Assembly: GCA_965214525.1 (NCBI GenBank)
Contig: OZ243959.1
Location: 558,001 to 622,000 of the forward strand
Origin: Qipengyuania_B sp965214525
Lineage (GTDB): Bacteria > Pseudomonadota > Alphaproteobacteria > Sphingomonadales > Sphingomonadaceae
Direction of reading: 5' to 3'
DNA length: 64,000 nucleotides
Below the pieces are notes generated by a model. The model was not told where the DNA came from. It saw only the letters and a list, made by a program, of their open reading frames with translations, and searched no databases. This document shows, in pieces, positions 1 to 7,214 of the stretch. The position numbers and the translations under genes were made by a program. The first letter of the stretch is position 1; the number at the start of each line of letters is the position of its first letter.

Positions 1-1412
1 GGGTGGGGGCGGATGGCATCGTACATCAGCGGCTGCGTGAAGCTGGGCTCGTCGCCCTCATTGTGGCCGAACCGCCGATAGCACCACATGTCGATCACGA
101 TGTCCCGCCCGAAAGTCTGCCGGTACTCGATCGCGAGCTTGCAGGCGAAGGTGACCGCCTCGGGATCATCGCCGTTCACATGCAGTATGGGCGCCTGGAC
201 CCCTTTCGCCACGTCGGACGGATAGGGGGAAGAACGGGCAAATTGGGGGCTGGTGGTGAAGCCGATCTGGTTGTTGATGACGAAATGGATGCAACCGCCG
301 GTATTGTATCCGCGCACGCCGGAGAAGCCCAGGCATTCCCATACGATCCCCTGACCCGCGAACGCCGCATCGCCGTGGATCAGGACCGGCAGCACCTGTT
401 CGTGCTTCCTGAGGTCGTCGCGGATCGCTTGCTGCGCGCGTGCCTTGCCCAGCACCACCGGGTCCACCGCTTCGAGGTGGGAGGGGTTGGGAACCAGACT
501 CATATGCACCGAAATCCCGTCGAACTCGCGATCGGTGCTGGTGCCGAGGTGATATTTGACATCGCCCGACCCGCCGACATCGTCGGGATTGGCACTGCCA
601 CCCTGGAACTCGTGAAATATGACCTTGTAAGGCTTGCCCATAACGTTGGCGAGCACGTTCAACCGTCCACGATGGGCCATGCCGTAGATGATCTCGCGCA
701 CGCCCAACTGGCCGCCATACTTGATGACGGCTTCGAGCGCGGGGATCATGCTCTCCCCGCCATCCAGCCCGAACCGCTTGGTCCCGACATACTTCTTGCC
801 GAGGAAATTCTCGAACTGCTCGCCCCGAACGACAGCAGCCAAGATCGCCCGCTTGCCCTCGGGCGTAAACTGGATGGTTTCCTCTTCCCCCTCGATCCGA
901 TCCTGCAGGAAGCGCCGCTCCTCCACGTCGGAAATATGCATGTATTCAAGGCCGACCTTGCCGCAGTAATTGTGCTTGAGAGCGTCGAACAGGTCACCGA
1001 CCGTGACCCATTCGAACCCCAGGTTCCCGCCGACATAGACCTCTCGATTTTCCTGCCCGGTGAATCCATGCCATTCCAGCGTCAGGTCTTCGGGCAGCTC
1101 GCGGTGCGATAGACCAAGCGGATCGAGATCGGCCGCCAGATGCCCGCGCACCCGGAAAATGCGGATGAGCAACATGGCGCGGATGGAATCGCTAGCCGCC
1201 TGTTCGATGGCGGCGGGGTCCATCGCCTTGCCAGCCTTCCTTGCCGCCGTTTCCACCATCAGCGTCATGGTGGTCGGGTCGAGGCCTTGGGTGCGTTCGT
1301 CCTGGCTGTCGCTGCCCGTCAACGGCCAGCGCGGATTGCTCCAACTGGGGCCGGGCTGCGCACCGTCCTGATCGCCCAATGCGGGCAAGAAGTCGTGATT
1401 TTCGTTACCCAT
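1..1412 (-). CDS. sucA: 2-oxoglutarate dehydrogenase E1 component (partial)
   Basis: This is the thiamine-diphosphate E1 subunit of the 2-oxoglutarate dehydrogenase complex, which decarboxylates 2-oxoglutarate in the TCA cycle. About 470 N-terminal codons are present; the C-terminal half lies beyond the window start. The reverse strand reads typical SucA segments: an N-terminal RGHLAADLDPLG stretch, MAHRGRLNVLANV, HGDAAFAGQG, and near the edge RRFGHNEGDEPSFTQPLMY. The ATG at 1412 has AAGGA just upstream (1416-1420). It lies downstream of mdh and sucD on the same strand, but a palindrome-flanked GIY-YIG gene separates it from sucD. A 369-codon plus-strand frame opposite it is a shadow. Confidence 0.96.
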   Translation of the reverse strand, partial: MGNENHDFLPALGDQDGAQPGPSWSNPRWPLTGSDSQDERTQGLDPTTMTLMVETAARKAGKAMDPAAIEQAASDSIRAMLLIRIFRVRGHLAADLDPLGLSHRELPEDLTLEWHGFTGQENREVYVGGNLGFEWVTVGDLFDALKHNYCGKVGLEYMHISDVEERRFLQDRIEGEEETIQFTPEGKRAILAAVVRGEQFENFLGKKYVGTKRFGLDGGESMIPALEAVIKYGGQLGVREIIYGMAHRGRLNVLANVMGKPYKVIFHEFQGGSANPDDVGGSGDVKYHLGTSTDREFDGISVHMSLVPNPSHLEAVDPVVLGKARAQQAIRDDLRKHEQVLPVLIHGDAAFAGQGIVWECLGFSGVRGYNTGGCIHFVINNQIGFTTSPQFARSSPYPSDVAKGVQAPILHVNGDDPEAVTFACKLAIEYRQTFGRDIVIDMWCYRRFGHNEGDEPSFTQPLMYDAIRPH

Positions 1413-1424
1413 CTGTCCTTATCG

Positions 1425-1450
1425 AGCCCCAGCGTAGGCTGGGGCCTCCT
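1425..1450 (-). repeat. Left palindromic repeat of the GIY-YIG unit
   Basis: The core is a perfect hairpin, CCCCAGC (1427-1433), GTAG, GCTGGGG (1438-1444). Read on the minus strand the copy is GGAGG, then the palindrome, then CTCG. This matches the right-hand copy at 1772-1800 in inverted orientation, with the GGAG ends facing the nuclease gene. It lies only 12 bases before the sucA start codon and abuts its ribosome-binding site. Confidence 0.8.
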
Positions 1451-1465
1451 TCAGCTCGGCGCGAT

Positions 1466-1753
1466 CTATGTGACTTGTGGCGTCAGGTCGTCCCAAGCAG
1501 GGTTCCTTTCCACAATACGCCTGATCTTCCAATCGCGCTTCCATGCTTTCATCTGCCTTTCAACTTTGCGGGCCTTGTGAACATTCTCGAAATGTTCGAA
1601 CCATACGAGCCGATGACACTGGTATTTCTTCGTGAAACTGGAAACCATACCCGCTCTGTGCTGTTCCACCCGTCGCGAAAGGTCGTTGGTAACGCCGATG
1701 TAGAGTACTCCGTCGTTGCGGTTCGTCAGGATATAGACGTAGCCTTGCGTCAC
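1466..1753 (-). CDS. Stand-alone GIY-YIG endonuclease domain protein
   Basis: A 95-residue single-domain GIY-YIG nuclease of the small UPF0213/YhbQ-like kind. The YVYIL strand is at residues 5-9 and LYIGVT at 17-22. The basic RR (27-28) and H32 follow, the likely metal-binding Glu is E65 in the KVERQMKAW helix, and N84 precedes the family-typical PAWDDL end, so all expected catalytic positions are present. Translation probably starts at the GTG at 1753, preceded by GGGGGA. The gene sits between sucD and sucA on their strand and is bracketed by two inverted palindromes. Family members are presumed DNA nucleases; the cellular role is not established. The arrangement suggests a selfish or repeat-associated unit (inference). 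Confidence 0.88.
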   Translation of the reverse strand: MTQGYVYILTNRNDGVLYIGVTNDLSRRVEQHRAGMVSSFTKKYQCHRLVWFEHFENVHKARKVERQMKAWKRDWKIRRIVERNPAWDDLTPQVT

Positions 1754-1771
1754 CCGTTCCCCCAGACCACC

Positions 1772-1800
1772 GGAGACCCCAGCCTGCGCTGGGGATCACA
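1772..1800 (+). repeat. Right palindromic repeat of the GIY-YIG unit
   Basis: GGAGA (1772-1776) is followed by the hairpin CCCCAGC (1777-1783), CTGC, GCTGGGG (1788-1794), then ATCAC. It is the inverted partner of the 1425-1450 copy. It ends about 10 bases before the sucD stop codon side at 1810, so the repeat-nuclease-repeat unit occupies essentially the whole sucD-sucA gap. Confidence 0.8.
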
Positions 1801-1809
1801 ATGCTTTTA

Positions 1810-2700
1810 TCACGCCATTTCCTTCAGCATGGCATCAAGCGTGGTGCCAAGTTCCGACGGGCTCTGCGCCACGCGAATGCCCGCATCCTCCATCGCCACG
1901 ATCTTGTCGTCCGCGCCGCCCTGACCGCCCGAGACGATCGCGCCCGCATGGCCCATGCGCCGCCCCGGGGGCGCGGTCCGCCCGGCGATGAAGCCGACCA
2001 TCGGTTTGCGCCGGCCCTTAGCAGCCTGTTCCTTGATGAAGGCGGCGGCTTCTTCCTCGGCGCTGCCGCCAATCTCGCCTATCATGATGATCGATTTGGT
2101 TGCGTCGTCGGACAGGAACAGGTCGAGGACGTCGATGAAGTTGGTGCCGTTGACCGGATCGCCGCCGATGCCGACTGCCGTGGTCTGGCCCAAGCCGACC
2201 TGCGTGGTCTGGTGCACCGCCTCGTAGGTAAGTGTGCCCGAGCGTGAGACTACGCCGACCGAACCCTTCTTGAAGATGGAGCCGGGCATGATACCGATCT
2301 TGCACTCGCCGGGCGTCAGCACGCCGGGGCAATTGGGACCGATGAGCCGCGACTTGCTGCCTTCCAGTGCCGCCTTCACCCGCACCATGTCGAGCACCGG
2401 GATGCCTTCGGTGATGGTGACGATAAGCTCCACCTCGGCATCGATCGCCTCGCAGATCGCATCGGCCGCAAAGGGCGGCGGGACGTAGATAACGGACGCC
2501 GTCGCGCCGGTCTCCGCCTTCGCCTCGCGCACGGTGTTGAAGTTCGGCAGGCCGATATGCGTCGTCCCGCCTTTGCCCGGCGTCACCCCAGCGACCATCT
2601 TGGTCCCGTAATCGAGCGCCTGCTGCGTGTGGAAAGTACCGGTTTCGCCGGTCATCCCTTGCGTAATGACCTTGGTCTCTTTGTTTACGAGGATGCTCAT
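1810..2700 (-). CDS. sucD: Succinate-CoA ligase, alpha subunit
   Basis: The ADP/GDP-forming succinyl-CoA synthetase alpha subunit, which carries the phosphohistidine in the TCA-cycle step from succinyl-CoA to succinate. Its 296 residues match the usual length. It shows the N-terminal CoA-binding fold (VITQGMTGETGTFHTQQALDYG), GPNCPGVLTPGE, GIGGDPVNGT, and near the C-terminus GHAGAIVSGGQGG, which contains the active-site histidine. The ATG overlaps the stop of the upstream UDG-like gene (ATGA). The beta-subunit gene sucC, often next to sucD, is not in this window. Confidence 0.97.
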   Translation of the reverse strand: MSILVNKETKVITQGMTGETGTFHTQQALDYGTKMVAGVTPGKGGTTHIGLPNFNTVREAKAETGATASVIYVPPPFAADAICEAIDAEVELIVTITEGIPVLDMVRVKAALEGSKSRLIGPNCPGVLTPGECKIGIMPGSIFKKGSVGVVSRSGTLTYEAVHQTTQVGLGQTTAVGIGGDPVNGTNFIDVLDLFLSDDATKSIIMIGEIGGSAEEEAAAFIKEQAAKGRRKPMVGFIAGRTAPPGRRMGHAGAIVSGGQGGADDKIVAMEDAGIRVAQSPSELGTTLDAMLKEMA

Positions 2701-3362
2701 TGTGTTGCCTTACCCGATTGGAATTTTTCTAGTGCCCATCGCAGGACTGGTTCACGGCTGTCGCTAGCCCAAAGGGACATGTGCGGCACATTTCCAAACT
2801 CGATCTGCCTTCCGGCGATCGTCGCGACCCCCCGGTGCGCTTTCCATGTTCCATGATCAGCCAATCGAGAACTGACGTTGGCTAAGGGCACGACACGGGA
2901 AAAATTGTGTAGCGAACCGAACGTCATCAGAAACTGCGGTCGAATCGCCTCAATAAAAATCTCATGCACGGGCATGCAGTCCCTCGTAGCTCCAGCGAAG
3001 TCCTGATGGGCTCCGGTCCGAGTTGAACGAGTGAACGCTAAGTTTGAAATGGGAACGGTTCGCGTTTGTAAGCCCATCATACCGCAGAGATGCTGCATAC
3101 GGCGCTGTAACGTGCTTTGGCCTTTCGGCTGAGGCCTTCCACCAGGCGACCAGACTTCGTCTAAGTAGGCGTTGTGTTCGTCCCGTGACGACGCCAGCGA
3201 AGCCCGAAGCGTGGCTCCCTCGCTACCTCCGGGGTTGAGCCCCAGAATGTAGACAGGCCCTTTGGTCACGGTCGATGCGCCTGAATAAAGCACCGCTCCA
3301 GAGAGGTCTAACATCCCTACGCTGTCGAGATAAGCTTCGGCTTGATCGAGCGGCGAAGTCAT
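2697..3362 (-). CDS. Uracil-DNA glycosylase superfamily-like protein
   Basis: A 221-residue protein with VYILGLNPGGSEG at about residues 36-48, resembling the GxNP(G/S) motif A of uracil-DNA glycosylase-fold enzymes. MTFGSLHNF sits in the middle and GNVPHMSLW near the C-terminus, where the family carries its His motif. Substrate and activity are not shown. It starts in a TAATG overlap with the mdh stop and ends in an ATGA overlap with sucD, so it is translationally coupled inside the TCA operon. Its base composition looks AT-richer than its neighbours, which fits a late insertion. Alternative: an uncharacterised family sharing only the fold. Confidence 0.6.
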   Translation of the reverse strand: MTSPLDQAEAYLDSVGMLDLSGAVLYSGASTVTKGPVYILGLNPGGSEGATLRASLASSRDEHNAYLDEVWSPGGRPQPKGQSTLQRRMQHLCGMMGLQTRTVPISNLAFTRSTRTGAHQDFAGATRDCMPVHEIFIEAIRPQFLMTFGSLHNFSRVVPLANVSSRLADHGTWKAHRGVATIAGRQIEFGNVPHMSLWASDSREPVLRWALEKFQSGKATQ

Positions 3363-4324
3363 TATGCCAAACTCTCATCCAAACCCTTGCACGCCTCCAG
3401 CAATTCCTCGACCGCGTCGGTCGATACCTTGAGACCCGCTTTCTCGTCGTCCGACAGGGCGATCTCGACAACCTCTTCGATACCGTTCGCCCCGATCACG
3501 GCAGGCACGCCGACATAAAGGCCGTCCACGCCATACTTGCCCTCCACGTAAGCTGCGCATGGCAGGATGCGGCGCTGGTCCCACAGATAGCTTTCCGCCA
3601 TGCTGATCGCCGAGGCCGCCGGGGCGTAATACGCGCTGCCGGTCTTCAGCAGGCCGACAATCTCTCCACCGCCGCCACGGGTGCGTTTGACGATCTCGTC
3701 CAGCCGCGCCTGCGAAGAGTTGCCCATCGCGATCATGTCGCCCACCGGAATGCCGCTGATCGTGGTGTAGCTGGTGATGGGCACCATCGTATCGCCGTGT
3801 CCGCCCAGCACGAAAGCATTGACGTCGCGTACCGAGACATCGAACTCCCACGCCAGGAAGGTCGCGAAGCGCGCGCTGTCCAGCACGCCTGCCATGCCGA
3901 CAACCTTATTGTGCGGCAGGCCGGAGAACTCGCGCAAGGCCCAGACCATGGCGTCGAGCGGGTTGGTGATGCAAATGACAAAAGCGTCCGGTGCGTTGTT
4001 CTTGATGCCTTCACCGACCGCCTTCATCACCTTGAGGTTGATGCCGAGCAGGTCGTCGCGGCTCATGCCCGGCTTGCGCGGCACGCCGGCGGTGACGATC
4101 ACCACGTCGGCACCGGCGATGTCGGCATAGTCGTTGGTGCCGGTAATCCTGGCGTCGAAGCCTTCGACCGGGCCGCACTGGCTAAGGTCGAGAGCCTTGC
4201 CCTGCGGCATCCCCTCGGCAATGTCGAACAGGACGATGTCGCCCATCTCCTTCTTCGCGGCGAGGTGGGCGAGGGTACCGCCGATCATCCCGGCGCCGAC
4301 CAAAGCGAGTTTCTTGCGAGCCAT
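3362..4324 (-). CDS. mdh: Malate dehydrogenase
   Basis: NAD-dependent malate dehydrogenase of the lactate/malate dehydrogenase family, interconverting malate and oxaloacetate. The Rossmann motif GAGMIGG lies at the N-terminus, followed by the substrate-binding RKPGMSRDDLLGIN loop, CITNPLDAMVW, and the catalytic GGHGDTMVP histidine segment. About 320 residues, the normal size. I prefer the ATG at 4324 (MARKKLALVGAG) over the in-frame ATG at 4330, because a GGA element precedes only the former. It is the first gene of the minus-strand mdh to sucA run. Confidence 0.97.
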   Translation of the reverse strand: MARKKLALVGAGMIGGTLAHLAAKKEMGDIVLFDIAEGMPQGKALDLSQCGPVEGFDARITGTNDYADIAGADVVIVTAGVPRKPGMSRDDLLGINLKVMKAVGEGIKNNAPDAFVICITNPLDAMVWALREFSGLPHNKVVGMAGVLDSARFATFLAWEFDVSVRDVNAFVLGGHGDTMVPITSYTTISGIPVGDMIAMGNSSQARLDEIVKRTRGGGGEIVGLLKTGSAYYAPAASAISMAESYLWDQRRILPCAAYVEGKYGVDGLYVGVPAVIGANGIEEVVEIALSDDEKAGLKVSTDAVEELLEACKGLDESLA

Positions 4325-4580
4325 AATCATCCGTCATCCGTTTGTGCCACACGATCTGTTCTGCGAACTGACGATGCGGATGCAAAGCCTGCGCGTTTTC
4401 GACCGATTACCGTAGGGGCGTAGGCTCGCAGCTTGGCTTTTGCAACCGGCAAAAGGCACTTGGGCTCGCCAGCTTTGCTAATTGTTCGCAATAGCATTAC
4501 GTTCTTCGGCAGATCGTCTTTACATGCTTTGGACAACGGCAATCCGCTTGCCCCGAATGGCGATCGTGCTATGCGCGGCA

Positions 4581-4790
4581 GCGACGCCACGGGTTGCCCG
4601 CCGAAAGACGGGCTGAAAAGGGAAGCGGGTGCGATGTCGGAGCCACGATGGCTCGGACAGCAAGCCCCGCGCTGCCCCCGCAACTGTGACCGGGAAGGGT
4701 TCGCGCCGATCTTGCCACTGGGAAACCGGGAAGGCAGGCGTGTGGCCCGTCGATCCGGCGAGCCAGGAGACCTGCCCGCAGCGTGTCGTT
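4581..4790 (+). promoter_or_regulatory. Cobalamin (AdoCbl) riboswitch
   Basis: The leader contains the conserved elements of the cobalamin riboswitch in order: GGCTGAAAAGGGAAGCGGGTG from 4611, GCTGCCCCCGCAACTGTGA at 4671-4689, and the B12 box GAGCCAGGAGACCTGCC at 4760-4776. It lies about 100 bases upstream of a TonB-dependent receptor, the classical target repressed when cobalamin is sufficient. The ends are approximate. The stretch 4325-4580 before it presumably holds the divergent mdh and btuB promoters; I see no gene there. Confidence 0.95.
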
Positions 4791-4890
4791 CTTGCGACCG
4801 GGCGGGGTGCATCGGGCGTAGGCGTGGGGCACCAGATCGGGTGCAGCTTCGTCATGAGCGGCTTTGAACGTTCGTGGCGGAGATACGATT

Positions 4891-6795
4891 ATGCACAGAC
4901 TAGGCCTACTCATCGGCGCGATCGCCGCGCCATCGGTCGTTTTGGCGCAGGAAGGCGATATGCGAGCCACACCGGCGGCGACCGGCATTGCGGACGATAC
5001 CCAGATTATCTCCTATGACGAGACCGAAGCTGCTATCACCGTAACGGCAAACGGCCTGCGGACCGATATCGCCAATACCGGGCAGGCAATCACCCTGATC
5101 GGCCGGGACGAGATCGAGGCGGTGCAGGGTGCGGACATCACCCGCGTGCTGCGCCGCGTCCCGTCCGCCACGCTCAGCCGTAGCGGACCTGTCGGCGGGT
5201 TCACCTCGCTATCGCTGCGCGGCGCTTCGGGAGAACAGGTGCTGGTGCTGGTGGACGGCGTGCGCGTTGCCGATCAGGCCTCGCCTGCCGGTGGCTTCGA
5301 TTTCGGCAACCTATTGACCGGCACGGTAGGCAAGCTGGACATCCTGCGCGGCTCCAATTCGACCGTCTGGGGATCGGACGCGATCGGCGGCGTGATCGAG
5401 GTCTCGACGCGGCGCGAGGCGGGATTGCAGGCCTCGATCGAATATGGCGCGCGCGACACGGTATTCGGCAGCCTGGCTGCCGGGCTGGAAGGGCAACGCC
5501 ACTATGCCAGCCTCACCGGATCGTACTACCAGACAGATGGCTTCTCCGCCGCGGCTTCGGGAACGGAAGCCGACGGCTTTGAACAGGGATCGTTGGCGGG
5601 CTCGGCCTATTATGAACTTACCGACACCCTGGAAGCGTTCGTGCACGGCCGATATGCCGAAGGCGATCTTGATATCGATGGGTTTCCTGGTCCGACGTTC
5701 CAGCTGGCCGACACGTTGGAGACACAGGAGACGCAGCAATATTCAGGCGCGATCGGACTAGCCTATTACGGCGTCGATCTGACCATGCGCGCAACCTACT
5801 CGCTCGCCGACACCAGTCGCGACAATTTCAGCGTCGACGGCGCGGCACCAACCTTTGCCAGCGACGGGCAATCGGAGCGGGTGTCGCTGCGCGGTGAATA
5901 TCGGCTGGTCGGCGGTCTGTCCCTGGCGTTTGGCGGCGAGCGTGAATGGACGGACTACCAGACGACATTCAGCACCCCTGCGCAGACCTCCATCACCGGC
6001 GCCTACGGCCAGTTGGGCTGGGTGCTGGGCGACCTGGCCGTGCATGGCGGAGCGCGCATCGACGACAGCGAGCGGTTCGGCAGCGAGACGAGCTTTGGCG
6101 GCGATATCAGCTACGGCGTGGCGCAGGGCTGGCGGCTGAAAGCGAGCGTCGGCGAGGGGTTCAAGGCACCCACTTTGTTCCAATTGTTCTCGAATATCGG
6201 CAATGTCGATCTGCAGCCCGAGCGATCGGTCAGCTACGATTTGGGGATCGAGCGGGGTGTGCGGGGCGGCCCGCTGCATCTGGCGCTGACCGCGTTTCAG
6301 CGTGACAGCGACAACCTCATCGATTTCGGTTTTGATGCCGCCAATCCGAACGGCGCCTATTTCAACGTGGGGCAGGCGCGCTCGCGCGGCGTGGAACTGG
6401 AGCTTGGCGTCCGGCCATCGGACCGCCTGGCAGTGGGGGCGGTGTATGCATTCATCGACAGCGAGAACCGAACCCTTGATGCGACGAACTTCGGGAACGG
6501 CTTGCCCCGCCGACCGCGCCACGCCGCGACGGTGACCGCCGATTGGCAAACGCCCCTGCCAGCGCTTCGCCTGGGTGGCGACATCCGCCTGGTCGGCGAC
6601 AGTTTCGATGATCCTGCTAACCACCGTCCGATCGACGGCTATGCGCTCGTCGACCTGCGGGCGACCCTGGATCTTGCGGACGATCTCGAGTTGTTCGGTC
6701 GGATAGAGAACCTGTTCGATGCAGATTATCAGACGGTGCTCGGCTATGGGCAGGCGGGGCGGGGTGCGTTTGTCGGGATACGCGCGGGGCTGTAG
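4891..6795 (+). CDS. btuB: TonB-dependent vitamin B12 receptor (BtuB-like)
   Basis: Outer-membrane receptor for cobalamin uptake, 634 residues. The ATG at 4891 gives a clean signal peptide (MHRLGLLIGAIAAPSVVLAQ) and has GGAG 8 bases upstream; an upstream in-frame TTG at 4864 is unlikely. A TonB-box-like AITVTA follows the signal peptide. Then come the plug domain (TGQAITLIGRDEIEAVQ to GSDAIGGVIEVST) and a 22-strand-type barrel ending in an aromatic-rich ENLFDADYQTVLGY segment. Control by the cobalamin riboswitch directly upstream is the strongest evidence for the substrate. Confidence 0.93.
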   Translation: MHRLGLLIGAIAAPSVVLAQEGDMRATPAATGIADDTQIISYDETEAAITVTANGLRTDIANTGQAITLIGRDEIEAVQGADITRVLRRVPSATLSRSGPVGGFTSLSLRGASGEQVLVLVDGVRVADQASPAGGFDFGNLLTGTVGKLDILRGSNSTVWGSDAIGGVIEVSTRREAGLQASIEYGARDTVFGSLAAGLEGQRHYASLTGSYYQTDGFSAAASGTEADGFEQGSLAGSAYYELTDTLEAFVHGRYAEGDLDIDGFPGPTFQLADTLETQETQQYSGAIGLAYYGVDLTMRATYSLADTSRDNFSVDGAAPTFASDGQSERVSLRGEYRLVGGLSLAFGGEREWTDYQTTFSTPAQTSITGAYGQLGWVLGDLAVHGGARIDDSERFGSETSFGGDISYGVAQGWRLKASVGEGFKAPTLFQLFSNIGNVDLQPERSVSYDLGIERGVRGGPLHLALTAFQRDSDNLIDFGFDAANPNGAYFNVGQARSRGVELELGVRPSDRLAVGAVYAFIDSENRTLDATNFGNGLPRRPRHAATVTADWQTPLPALRLGGDIRLVGDSFDDPANHRPIDGYALVDLRATLDLADDLELFGRIENLFDADYQTVLGYGQAGRGAFVGIRAGL

Positions 6796-6809
6796 GCCGT
6801 TCGCACATC

Positions 6810-7100
6810 ATGGCGAGCATTGATCTTGTCGAGCGGTGGTTCGCCCTAACCCGGGAAGAACTGCCTTCGCTCGCCATCGCTCGCTCATGGCCTGTCCGGT
6901 TCGACCATTGTTTCCAGCGCATCCTGCTCGACAATGCCAGTGGCGGGCCGTGGCGGGATCACATCGCCGCGCCCGCCTATCGCCATGCAACCGATGCGCA
7001 GCTTGCAGTGGCGATCCGGTTGGGCGAAGCCGTGGTGCAGGGGAAGGCGGACCTCGCGAAGTTGAACCGCCAGTCGCTGGAATGGCGGGGGAAGGTTTGA
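6810..7100 (+). CDS. Small conserved protein downstream of btuB
   Basis: A 96-residue soluble protein beginning MASIDLVERWFALTREELPSLA, with FDHCFQRILLDNASGGPWRDHI in the middle and a helical end containing AVAIRLGEAVVQGKADLAKLNRQSLEWRG. It starts 15 bases after btuB, so it is probably cotranscribed and under the same riboswitch. I recall similar short proteins in sphingomonads carrying an acetyltransferase label, but I see no acetyl-CoA-binding motif and would not assign that function. The position suggests a role linked to cobalamin (inference). Confidence 0.75.
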   Translation: MASIDLVERWFALTREELPSLAIARSWPVRFDHCFQRILLDNASGGPWRDHIAAPAYRHATDAQLAVAIRLGEAVVQGKADLAKLNRQSLEWRGKV

Positions 7101-7159
7101 TCGACGTCAGAGCGAGCTAGTCAGGACTGCCCAGCAATCCAGGGCGGCGCGGAGCCGGC

Positions 7160-7184
7160 CTGGATCGCTTCGTTCCCGCTTGCG
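7160..7184. repeat. Degenerate dispersed-repeat fragment
   Basis: CTGGATCGCTTCGTTCCCGC and the following bases resemble a degenerate inverse copy of the CGTCATTGCGAGC...GCAATCCAG repeat seen at 16803-16840. It lies between the btuB unit and the convergent M3 peptidase gene. Similarity judged by eye only. Confidence 0.35.
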
Positions 7185-7214
7185 CGGCGGTTCCTCTTAC
7201 CGACTTTTACTGCG

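Noticed and set aside
3..1112. 369-codon plus-strand open frame at the window start
   Set aside because: It lies opposite sucA, whose reverse-strand translation shows clear E1 motifs; it is a GC-rich shadow frame.
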